Shown here one piece after another: positions 1 through 10,430 of a stretch of 64,000 nt of DNA. The stretch's first letter is position 1; every line of letters starts with the position of its first letter. The notes beneath the pieces were generated by a model. It was not told the DNA's origin. It did no database searches and was given only the letters and a program-made list of their open reading frames with translations. Origin of the DNA: Monarcha castaneiventris obscurior (lineage: Eukaryota > Chordata > Aves > Passeriformes > Monarchidae). Where the stretch lies: positions 13,552,501 through 13,616,500 of the forward strand of contig JAMPIT010000484.1 in the NCBI GenBank assembly GCA_026261815.1, written 5' to 3'. A program made the position numbers and the translations under genes.

Positions 1-681
1 ATTATTTAAAAAGTGGGGAAGGCAGACACTGGTACCACTCAGCTGATCAAGCAGTAATTAAATCAATAGCATTGCTCCTTTCTGCTTTATTTACAGTTCA
101 CCTAGAAAAGGCATGCAAGGTTTTGATAGCTGGTGAGTCCCTCTACAGAAATCTTTCACATGCAAATAGGTTTTAAATTAAAAACTACTGTTAAAAATAT
201 GTTACTCCCTTCCTTCCCAATTTCTCCTGCCATTTGATAAACAAAAGAGAAAGATGGAGCATTAAGGGGAAAGTACAGTTAACTTTCTTTAATAATCTGT
301 TAAATTATTAAAGATATACAGATACATACATAATATACATAAAACTAATTAAATTCTGAGTTATATCAGTGCAAAGAGGAAAATTATATAGATTATTTGC
401 TATAAAAAGGTAATACAGAAGTAAGAAAGCCCTAAGGCCTAGTGTCATCTGAGATTTTCTCTTAGATGTAGGGTTTCATCATTTTGCCATGGTTTCTACA
501 GTATAGGTATTTGGGATTATTTGTCTACATTTTTGTGCTAATAAAGTGATACTGACTGCAGACAAAATAAGAAGAAGGAAAGAAAAAATTTTAGGGTTGG
601 CTAAAATCTTATTAGATTCCTGAAAGCAACTTCACATCAGTCACACCATTATCACATGACAGAAATAATCTGAATACTTAC
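1..681 (-). other. CACNA2D3: CACNA2D3 intron, partial (left edge)
   Basis: AT-rich intron sequence downstream of exon D in transcript order, running off the window. I looked for the following CACNA2D3 exon and for repeats and saw nothing I can name. Confidence 0.8.
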
Positions 682-753
682 AGTCTCATTTTGCTTACTA
701 AATACTGGCATGGCAACAGTTGTCATCAACACCAATCCCTGATCATCAGCAAG
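682..753 (-). CDS. CACNA2D3: CACNA2D3 internal exon, start of the Cache region (exon D)
   Basis: This 72-nt minus-strand exon encodes 24 residues, LADDQGLVLMTT followed by VAMPVFSKQNET, with phase-0 junctions at both ends. The TTVAMPVFSKQNET block is the alpha2delta-3/4 signature just before the KGILLGVVG strand of the first Cache domain. Two residues differ from the human protein as I remember it (A for T at position 2, L for P at position 7). NET ends one residue short of what could be an N-glycosylation sequon only if the next residues allow it, so no sequon is claimed. The acceptor is tttctttttcaaatgtag and the donor is ACT|gtaagtatt, close to consensus. The next exon (expected to begin RSKGILLGVVG) is not in the remaining 681 bases, so it lies beyond the left edge. 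Confidence 0.96.
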
Positions 754-897
754 CTACATTTGAAAAAGAAATACTGTCTCTGAGAACTAAGGAACCATTG
801 CAGACACACAATTGCATTTTTCAGTTGCATTATTTCCATTTTAAATGGGATAAGGCAGTTTATCCAAATGACACTGATGTAGTTAGACCTGCAGTCA

Positions 898-963
898 GTG
901 CAGCTCAGCCCAGCCCCAGCCCCATCCCAAGTGACCCAGCTCTGCCCATCCCAGCCCCTCCAG
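898..963. repeat. imperfect C-rich short-word repeat
   Basis: Words such as cccagc, cccatccc and cccagcccc recur over about 65 bp at the start of a GC-richer block. It is low-complexity and not a clean tandem array. Confidence 0.5.
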
Positions 964-1662
964 TGCCAAGAAAGATTCCTCATCCTTGCTCCTACTGCAG
1001 TGTGCCACGGGAGAGAGAAGGGGCTGGGATGTGGGCTGTGGAAGCAGCAAGGACAGCAGCAGAGCAGCTGGAGCTCTGCTCTACATCCCTCCCACTGTCA
1101 GCTCTGCCAAAGTTGCCTCGGGCTGTGTTCTCCCAACAAAGACCAAGAGGCCACGAGCTGTATGCACTTTGTTGTGGACCAGACTGAGATCTCCTCATCT
1201 CACGCAGAGGCACGAAGGATGGCAGCCAGCAAGGATCCCAGGAGCACCTTTGCTCCAGCCAGTTCCAGTGTGCTGGACAAAGAGTTGCCATGAGGCATTA
1301 GTTGACTCCTCACGTCAGGTTTCAATGCATTTTTTCAGTTTAGGGAGAAAACAGATCTCCTGACCTTGGTTCCATTCAAGAGAAACATGTAGGGTGTTCA
1401 TCACTGGCCACAGGACAGCGAGAGTGATCAGATTGTGTCTCCTCCCTGTTCACACCCTCTGGCCAGACTGAACCTCTGCCCTGAAGCAGAGCCTGGCTGG
1501 GGTGCTCCAGACCAGCACTGCTCTGTGCCTGTAGATCTTCACCAGCCACGTGTGAAAGGCAACTCAAGCAGGAGGTGCAGAGTCACTGTTCAACCCTCGC
1601 TGTCCCCAGGGACAGACGTTTAAAGCTGAAGAGGTTTATCCAACATTTGAAAGTGCGACACA

Positions 1663-2051
1663 GGCTGTTATGATCTTAAGTGGAGATTTTGTAGAACGCA
1701 AATTTATGGATGCTGAAAAACTCCAGCAGAGAATTTCTTCAGCTCTCTCTGCAGCATTTTTGTGAGAGTTCTGTCTTTCCCATGCTGATTACTTTGAACA
1801 AGATTACAGTATTGTAAACTTCTTGCACCTGCGGGTTGTTCTGCAGTATTGTTATGGCTTTGACCAGAAAAACATTCCAAGATGGATGTCTTAGAACTTG
1901 ACCAATCCCCTTGGCAGAAACCAATCACCTTATGCCACTCAATACACTTCACGAACTAACATATAAAAGTCTTCTGAGAATTCATTAAAGTGCTTCCATT
2001 TATCCCTGAGCCTGGACTTTGTCGTTTCTCTGCTCGGCCGCGGTGAGAACA
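1663..2051 (+). mobile_element. solo LTR of an endogenous retrovirus
   Basis: This block of about 390 bp has LTR layout on the plus strand. Two CCAAT boxes (1902-1906 and 1921-1925) precede a TATA box atataaaa (1961-1968), which precedes an attaaa poly(A)-type signal (1984-1989). After that comes a GC-richer tail with ctcggccgcggtgag, ending in aaca. An identical 8-mer, gcgacaca, sits at 1655-1662 and 2052-2059, immediately outside these limits. That fits a target-site duplication; retroviral duplications are 4-6 bp, so the extra bases would be chance. The 5' terminus would then read ggctgttatg, with its first T mutated, or the true start is the tgtta at 1666. No gag, pol or env is attached, so it appears to be a solo LTR. 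It is antisense to CACNA2D3. The class is not resolved. Confidence 0.72.
1902..1989 (+). promoter_or_regulatory. LTR promoter core and poly(A) signal
   Basis: CCAAT at 1902-1906 and 1921-1925, atataaaa at 1961-1968 and attaaa at 1984-1989, all plus strand inside the LTR. The order and spacing fit a retroviral U3/R boundary. Present activity is unknown. Confidence 0.5.
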
Positions 2052-2230
2052 GCGACACAAATTCTGCTTTGCCCCGCTGTGCCTGTGTTCAGCCAAATGG
2101 ACGCAGCAATAGGGATGATCTTGCTCAGCAATACTGCAGGTGACAGTCATGCCCAGTTGTGACTGTGACATTCTCCTGCCACTCTTGCATCCGTATCATG
2201 TTTTCTGCACTCAGGTAGAACTTCTAATCC

Positions 2231-2245
2231 TTTTTTTTTTTTTTT
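2231..2245. repeat. poly-T tract (T15)
   Basis: Uninterrupted T run about 180 bp past the LTR; a further T-rich run follows at about 2270-2278. Confidence 0.9.
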
Positions 2246-5200
2246 GTCCCCTTTAAGAATTTTTGCAATTTTTTTTTCTTCTGTTTGTGTTTACAAAGTT
2301 TTTCTTATAATGAAGCAATAGCAATTGGCTCCCCACATTTTCAGAAAACAAGTCCTACATTATAAAATATACTTTATGAAAAGTAAAGATACTTTATGTA
2401 GCCTATTTCACATTAACAAATCAGACAAACAAAATCTAGAAAATTACATGTCGTGCAGCTCCCAATCTTCTTCAGGAGGATTTTCAGTTTCCCAAACAAG
2501 TATATCTCCTGAGGCATGGCACTATCTCATGGTGAGAAGGAATGTTTGCAGACATTAGACAGGAACACAAATGGGATTTAGAGTCAAGAAGGTTTACATC
2601 TGATAAGGAATCACTGGGGATATGAGGTGGAACAAACTCATGATCATATTTCCTTTTTTTTGTTTGTTTTCCTTGTTAGCAAGAAGAGATAATTCTAACC
2701 CTAATATAATCCTTGATCTATCAAGGACTAGTAAATTATTAAACAAACAAGAAAAAGGCCCAAAAACTTGGCATAACATTGTAGGTTCAAAGGTTGCACT
2801 TGAAACTCAAATGCAGCCAAACTAGTGTAGGAATTTCTGCTCCTTGGCCAGAGTAGTAGAGTCAAGCACACTGACATGATTTGTGTGGAGACAAGCCCAG
2901 GAAGTGGAAAAGAATTCTGCTGATTACGAGGTGACATTTTGGAGCACTTAGAGGTTTTATATGATTGCCCAGGGTGGTTGTTCTCTGACATCATGCTTTT
3001 GTCAAGTACCAGGACAGTATTAATTTACGAGTCTTCTCACTCTTGAGATATTAATAAAAACAATTTAATGGACAGGATAAAACCAAAGCACTCTCAGTAG
3101 AGTTTTAGGGTGTTTGAAATTCTTTACATGGAGCAAAAAACCCTCCACAGTCTGGGATTCCTGGGAAATTCTGAAAGAACTGCTCATTAACTCTCAAAAC
3201 TGGCTATGGAAGCAGACAAGATTGATTGCCCTGTAATTTTGTTATCTACAAGTACCAACTAGAGTTGGCTGCTGCAATCATTTCTATAGAATTGCAACCG
3301 TATAATCCAGCCTGTTTGATTTTTCATTTCTTTGGCAGATGGACAGGTTGTTGGCCACTTCCATAAGTGGAGTCAGCAAATAACTGGATGAGCAGGGACT
3401 CATATTTGCAACATTTTACTGAGTCACTGCTCATCCTACTGTGGTTACTATCTACTCTAAAATGATGAATGAAAGAGACAGCATCAGTGATTTGCCCCAG
3501 AATGTTTTTCTATTGAAAAGACGTGGTGGTAACAGTTTTAGGTGGGAAACTATCCAAGGGCTATGGACACTCAGTTTGATAAAACGCTTAGCAAAAAATA
3601 ACAAACCTTTAAAAGAAAATAAGCCTCAAGACTGAGGAAAAAATGCATTTCCAGGCTAAATGTCTCTTGGCTGTTCAGAATAAAGAAACAGAACTTGCTC
3701 TCTGAAAAAGGTACAGATCTCTAGTGCCTAGCAATTACAGTTTTATAACTGGAGAAAAACTCCTTTTAAGAAATAGATTTAACTACAACAGTTTTCCCTT
3801 TAATTCCTCGCTGTACACGGTTGTCCCCCTCAGAACAACCCCAAGCAGATCTTCCCAAACAAAAAACAAAAACCATCCTCTTAGAGTTAAGCCACTTGGA
3901 GTTTAGCCTCACACCCAGCACTAGCATCCATGTCTCAGGGCAAAGAGTAAGGCAGGCTCCAGAATTAAACCAGACACACACACACAGGAAAGAATATAAA
4001 CATTTTCTTAGGTGTTTCCATTGTGGAAAGAGGAATTTGAGAAACATCCCTGGAATATCTTCCTTGGGATTGTATAGTCAAGAAGAGTTACATTAGGAAG
4101 TCGAGAATTTCTGACACACCAGCCCAACCCACCCACCTTCTTCCTTTGCCCACTCCATATAGATTTGCTTCACAAATTTTCTGTGACCACTGAACTTTTA
4201 TGTGCTGATCAGAGTCATGAGGCAGGCTGGAAGCATCAGAGAATTGGAATTTGTGTTTTACATGGACTAGAAGAATAAGGAATAGCTATTATCTTGGCAT
4301 AGACTTGAGTTATGGTCTGGGACAATATAGGAACCTGTGTGAGTGTCTTAAGTTAAAGAGACATTTCTGTGTTTAGCACACAAACTAAATGAAAAAAGCC
4401 CTTATATTGTAAAATAGTTACTTGGAGTTTGTAAATTGCTGATTCAAAAATGTTATTAAAAGTCAGTTTGCATGTTGAGGAATGTGAGAGAGAAATTTGA
4501 AAACTAAAGATTGCAATTAACATGTAAGTGAAAATGTTAACGTGGTTTTCTGAATGGAAATTAAATCTACATTACAAAGCTGAAAGACAATAGCATCTCA
4601 TGCAGAGGAAATAGATCCAAAGGAATGCTAAATCAAACTCTTTATGATTATTTTGTACTCCATTAGATTCAACTTAACTACCATAATTTTATAAAAGTTC
4701 CAAAATCACTAGTCATGCACTTCAGTGAAACAGCAGCTTTGCGAATTTTCTATTTTCTATACCCAGTGACAGTTAATTCAACTCTTCAAAGTATAAGGTA
4801 AATGATGCAGGGAATGATAAACGATGTTCCCAAAAGGCTGAAAGATGATAGCATCAAGATATAAGGAGAGCAGAGTACTACTTACAGAATTTAAGGATAA
4901 CACAAAAAGAGAGAAGAAAGCCATCAGGAACTTTTGGGCAACAAATATCATCAAAAAAATTCTCTATGGAGGAAATATGGTTCCACTCATGAGAGAATCA
5001 TTAAAAAAAATTCTTAAGTGTTCCTAAACACAACTCTCTGCTTCTGATTTGTGTGCCTAATTTATTCACTTCTACCTCTTCACTCAAACTAAGTAGAACA
5101 AAACATCACAGCAGGAGTAAGGCAAAAGCTTTTGAATCCTGCTGTGTTCTCTCAAGAAAGCAAGTAAAGCTTTCCTACTAGGAAACAAAACACCTTTTTG

Positions 5201-7924
5201 AACTATTAAGGGAAAATGGCTTTTGCTCTTCAATGCATACAAAAAGCTGTTTTATGTAACTGTTTCAAAGATAAAGGTCATTTTGGAAATCAAAATGAAC
5301 TAATTTGGATAGTGGTAAATTTGAGTTATTATTTTATCTTAGTGCTATTTTCAGAGCCCTGTGGGATGGCTACCTAAAAACATGCATAAAAGAAACATAG
5401 AGGAAAAGTAAAATTCATATGAATTCGTTTCATTTGTCTGGCAGTAGTTCTTCCTTTTAGATACATTAACTCTTCCTCGAAATAATTTGTTCTGAAATTA
5501 ACACAACTGTATTATCAGTATCTCTATTGCCTGAAATTCTGGTGAGTTTTTTTTGTTGGTGTTTTTTTTGGCTGGTTGGGTGGGTGGTTTGATTTGGTTT
5601 TGTGGTATTTTCTATTTTAAGTATAGAGTATATCACGAGGATCTTTTCAAGACAAATATCATGGTGCAACAGACACATCCACCTTAAACCCATCATTCTT
5701 CATTTCACCTGCTCTCCAATTCGGAATTTGCACCAGCTTGGCTAAGAGCAGATAGCATAAGACCAACTGGTTTAATTGTTATTTAACTGCTGTAGACAGT
5801 TGAAAACCTACAGGTCTTCAAAATCAATAGCTAATCACCATAGAACACTGACTAAACACTGAAAAGTCTGAAGTCGAAGTGTCCCACATATAAGAGAAAA
5901 CACATTTCATCAAGATGGTGAGCTATTTATAATAGATATGAAATAATAAAGGTAAACTTGAAATGCTACATTTTTCTTTCAGATCACTCAAAGATTAAAG
6001 TGAACATGTTTAGAGAGACATGACTGCTTGAAATGTTTATAGAGAAAACATTTGCAAGATGATACACAGATTCCAACAAAAATACAGTACAAGTTCAGAC
6101 ACCATATGGCAATTCATAAAGGCATGCACCAGCCCTGTGCTGCTTCCCTTCACCTTGCAGAGAGCAAGAGAGATTCTCTTGGTTTGTTCATAAGCTGTCA
6201 GGCCATGCTTATTAAAAGGCGTATTTCTTGCCTGAAGTTATCAAAATCCCTGGAGGATTACTTGTACCTGTCCTCCCTCCCCATCCCATTCCTTTCTTCC
6301 CACCCCTCTCTTCTTTCTCTGCACAAAAGTAGTACAGTCAACTAGACTTTGATTAGTTATGAATGCACATAAAAATATGTGACTTTAGTACTGCATTTGT
6401 TTGATCTAGGGGCAAACACTGAATACTGGCAATTTTGACCATTTATGAAAATTGTATTGTTTTTTGCTAACCTCAAACTTGAGTAATTTGCACCAGAATA
6501 TTATTTAATAGCTCGTAATTGTGGCCATCAGAACAGGTAATACAGTACCACATGGCAGAATCTGACAAACAGCCTCACTGGTTGTACTTTCTGCACCAGC
6601 ACATTAAGGTTTAACTCTCTCTTCTTTCTGCAAACTGTTAAGAGAAGCATTTGGCACAAATGTTTAAACAAGCGGGTGAAAATGAAAAAGCCAAAGTTAG
6701 CTAGTCTAGGGTTTTGGTCCTTCTACTTTTCCAGAAAGCTGTACACAAAATATTTCTTGAAACCACCTATTTCAAGAAGGAAAAAAACAAACAAACAAAG
6801 CCAACATATTTTGCTACCATGTTCTGCAACTCTTAAAGCAAGAACTAACTGTGTACATAGTCCTGTCTCATAAAATAGTATATTACCTGCAGCTTTGAAA
6901 TAGAATTTTCTGAGCTCCACGAGTAAGGAAATTTCAAATACACATAGTATCATAAAAATAAAAACTCTCATCCTCATATTTCTTGCTTTTTAAACTAAAA
7001 AGTGGCTGAGACACATTAGTGAAGTTCTAAGTTCTGTGAATACCCTCACTATTCTTCAAAAGCTATTAAGTGAAAGATCATTTCACTTATAGCTTTCATT
7101 AAAAACCGAAATTTTATCATCATCCATGAATAACAGTGATGTCAAACTGACTAACTTCTGTGACATTTCTTATTGAAGGTGCTTTACCAAGAACAATGAC
7201 TTGGACAAGTGAGTGTTGCAATTTCCCAGCACATTCTACTCCTTTTTATAATTTTAATAGTTTTTTACCAAAAGCACAGAACACCATCTGGATTTTCTGG
7301 TTTCTCGAAGCCTTGATTAAATTTGTGAAATATATAAGGACGATGCAACAGGCATCAAGCAGTTCTTAACTTTGGCACACTGGCTGTGCTGTCCTGACGT
7401 GCAGTGCTGACTCTGGTAACACCATATCGATGCAGAAGTGGTTTAAAGGCAAGAGCACATTGTATGAAAAGTATGCAACCTGTTAGAGAAGTCAAATGTT
7501 GAATGTGTTCAGGGGTGTGTTGGTAGATACAGTGGGGAGCAGTGAAAGGGTACCAGCTATGCCATGGGTTCTGCAGTCTCTAAAACAGATCCCAAAATGT
7601 TTCACATGGAGTAACAGAGTGGAGGTTTTTTTCGTTAATCCCTACTATTATTTCAAATTGTTGATAAAATAGCCTCCCTGCTGTTTCCAAGCTGTAGGCT
7701 ACTGGATGCCTGGCATGTTAAAATAGCTCATGTGTTTGAGGGGCTGCTCTGAGCAGGTACCTCAGCTGGGCGCAAAGCCAGGTACCTTCCTGGGGCCCGG
7801 CCCAGCAGCCCCGTGACAGTGAAGGGTTTCACTGATCACCAACTGTACCACACTCACACCACCATGGAAACGTGAAGCACTGGTGACTGCTTGGAATGAC
7901 TAGGATTCGATTAAAATATTTTAC

Positions 7925-7942
7925 CTTTTGTGCCTGAGGGAG
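7925..7942 (-). CDS. CACNA2D3: CACNA2D3 18-nt microexon encoding LPQAQK (exon C)
   Basis: On the minus strand the sequence is ttgttttccag, then CTCCCTCAGGCACAAAAG, then gtaaaatat. The 18 nt are exactly six codons (LPQAQK), and both flanking introns are phase 0, so the exon can be included or skipped without a frame change. Canonical alpha2delta-3 reads ...YIDST-LPQAQK-L(T/A)DDQG..., so the residues and order match what joins the exons at 29644 and 753. The upstream intron ends in a long T-rich tract. The donor has A rather than G at +5 and is moderate. The flanking introns are 21,701 bp (to exon B) and 7,171 bp (to exon D). Whether inclusion is constitutive or tissue-regulated cannot be seen from DNA. 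Confidence 0.93.
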
Positions 7943-8496
7943 CTGGAAAACAACAAAACAGAACAAGCAATTATACATTAAATTAATTTGAACAGCTACT
8001 TTAGGTGCTGTATTAATAAAAGCATAAACATAATATAAAAACAAAGTGTAAAGGGAAGAATCTAGAGGAGCTAGGTTTACATTGCCAATTGATTGCACTT
8101 ATTGAGGACTTATTAAGTGACTTTAGGATTTGACAGCTTCTCTACTAGGTATCACAAAAGCAACATGCAATTTGTTAAATTCTACCACACCAAGAAAGGG
8201 ATTGTTTTCTCATCAGATATGGTATCACACCTGAACTGTGAAGTAGTTCCATCTTCCTGTACACAAATATAATTCAACATAAAGACAGTTTTAGTTTTAA
8301 ATGAAACTGACATTAAGAGAATATTACAATATTAAAGTAGAAGGTTGTATCCTCCATGAGAGAGGAAAGAAAAACAAAACGGGAATAGAAAGTTAGTAAC
8401 TGCTTATGCAAACAGATTACAGTACATGCATAATATACAATAATATATGCATAGAACAATACATTTCTGTGCTGTAAACACAAGTATGGTTATATG

Positions 8497-8539
8497 TGCA
8501 TATATGCAAATCAAATGCAAGTGTTTATGCATATATGCA
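8497..8539. repeat. two copies of the palindrome TGCATATATGCA
   Basis: The 12-bp perfect palindrome occurs at 8497-8508 and 8528-8539, starting 31 bp apart. The first overlaps an octamer-type ATGCAAAT (8504-8511). The surroundings are rich in ATGCAT words. Confidence 0.85.
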
Positions 8540-10009
8540 TATTTGTACCACACAGACATTATTAGACAGGAGTAGCCATACCTGGTTGTGTGCACAGTAT
8601 TTACTGTAAGCAACAACCCCAGTATAAAGGCATTGAGAGCAGGCAGCAGACTCCATCACATATAAAAGACCTTATTTATCAAGAGTTGAAAGATGGGTTC
8701 TGTTTTCACTTCAGAGAAAAGAAAACCCATTGTAGCGGAGGAAGTCAGAAAATCAAACTGTTACAGGCACAATACAGTTTTCCCTTTTTCTGAATTCTTC
8801 TCCTCTTACTCCACACTCCTGGAGAAATTGACTCACGTAGCAGTTTAGCCTTGTGCTAAGTCCACCTCCTCAGAAAATTTGTTTCGCCAACACAAATTTT
8901 TTCTTTAAAGGCATCAGCTGAACACAGAAACAGGCAGGTGAATCGATGCCAAATGCAAAAAACCTTCAAGATCTCTAGTGAGCTTCTGACTGACCTTTTG
9001 CCCTTCCTCTGAATGAAAACAAATAGAAAAAAATAAACAACAACTTGCACACAGTCCTCTGCTAAAAGCTAATATCCACATGGTATACGTCATGGAAGAG
9101 AACTGTCACATGATCTCTAATTCACAAATATTGGGAGCAAGCAGCCACAATTTCTCCATTTCCACAACATAAAATATAACAAAATTCATGGCAGGAAGAA
9201 TTGCGGGAAGTAAAATTCCTTCATCCTAAAACTGCAGTGATCCAATGTCAAAATACAAACCATGATCACATTAAAGTATGACCTATATGTGTTTCTAAGA
9301 AAGCCTGTTTTTTTAATAAATTACTATATTGAACACTATAAAAGGGTTGCTGCAGAAATTGCAGATACCTGTGAATTGTAAATACATAACCTAAATCCTG
9401 TATAACAGGTTAGAGCAGTTTAAAGCCTTTCTGAAAGTTTACCTACTTGTTATTCTTGGACTTGGTTAATTACTTTGACTCTGAGAAGTGGAAAAATTTT
9501 ATTTTTTACATTCAAACAAGAAAAGAAAGTTGCAATATGATTTTTTTAAAATTTGCCAAATACAGTCAGGTACATGTAGTTTAGTCAAGTTTTGCCAAGT
9601 GAGGGAGTTACAGTCAGATGGATTGAAGTGAGGACTTCCTATTAATGACTACCACACAAACTAGATGCTTCACAGTTTTGTATAAAAAGTGATCCCTTTT
9701 GCTTTTACTCAGATTTTCTAGAGCACATTAATAAGCATTTACAAACGAGTTCTATATTATCTGCTGCTGAATTCAGTTAGTCAATCCAATTTGTAGCCTT
9801 TTATAAAATCATGATTTTTTTCATTCTCTTAAATATTAGAAGTCACCACCCTGATTTAGAATAATGAAGTCAGCAGACAAGACCATCATGCTTTTTCCTG
9901 GGCTGGAATTCTTAACACATTTCACCTAAGCTTAAAAATCCAGGTTCAAGGTCTTTCCTCAATAAAAAAACAAACAATTAAAAAGAAATCTGTCTTTGTT
10001 CCCATCAGA

Positions 10010-10430
10010 TACATTTTCATCCTGTTGCTGATTTGAAACTTGCCGTTTACAAGGTCCTGTATGTCACAAATTCACTTTAACATGTGCTGCAAATTCCTTT
10101 GAAACAAACTGTGGAGTTTTGTCTGACATTACCCCTTCTGGGAGGCCACAGGAAACAAATAATTTTCCTAACAATAATAGTGATAGCCCTCTGTTCTGCC
10201 CTTTTATTGAACAGTGTAAGAGCTGCCTGTCTGTGTGTAAAAGCCAACAGGTACCTCTGATTCCTGTGGTTTGCTTCATACCCTGCCAAGAGGCAGCTTT
10301 GCAGGAAACTGTGTGATCTTTTCCTGGCCCTCCAGCACTGCAGGTATTTCTGTTCTACCCAAACCCCTGTTAGCGGTGCCCTTTTGGTGCTTTTATTCAG
10401 CTCCAGCCACAGCAAAGTGCCTCCTGCTCC
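10010..10430 (-). pseudogene. decayed retroviral/Ty3-type pol integrase remnant
   Basis: Two minus-strand frames together resemble a DDE integrase core. One frame contains YLLAFTHRQAALTLF (from 10253 downward), which fits the 'yllvf-DrfT' strand. The other contains GLPEGVMSDKTPQFVSKEF (10147-10091), which fits the 'GlPe-ivSDnGpqF-S-eF' block. The D at 10123-10121 is the expected second catalytic aspartate; the N and G that usually follow it are replaced. A frameshift between about 10190 and 10150 separates the blocks, and the reading frame stops soon after 10067, so no functional protein is possible. Weak traces of the following region continue to about 10010. No LTRs or other pol domains were recognised nearby; 10430-10780 may be more of the element but is not identifiable. 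ERV versus Ty3/gypsy origin is unresolved. It lies in the same sense as CACNA2D3. Confidence 0.6.

Larger units (their letters stand above)
754..7924 (-). other. CACNA2D3: CACNA2D3 intron, 7,171 bp, between exons C and D
   Basis: Phase-0 intron. It holds a GC-richer block (about 890-1620) that begins with an imperfect C-rich stretch (CCCAG/CCCCAT words, 898-963), then a plus-strand solo LTR (1663-2051), a T15 tract (2231-2245) and a short CA run (about 3972-3985). A second GC-rich patch lies at 7740-7825, about 100 bp downstream of the microexon in transcript order. The overlapping plus and minus open frames in 720-1620 have no recognisable protein signature and I do not treat them as genes. 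The rest is AT-rich with nothing identifiable. Confidence 0.85.

Noticed and set aside
720..1363. Several overlapping open frames (85-155 codons) on both strands
   Set aside because: They sit in GC-rich, C-repeat sequence and disagree in frame; one runs through CACNA2D3 exon D antisense. No coding signature.
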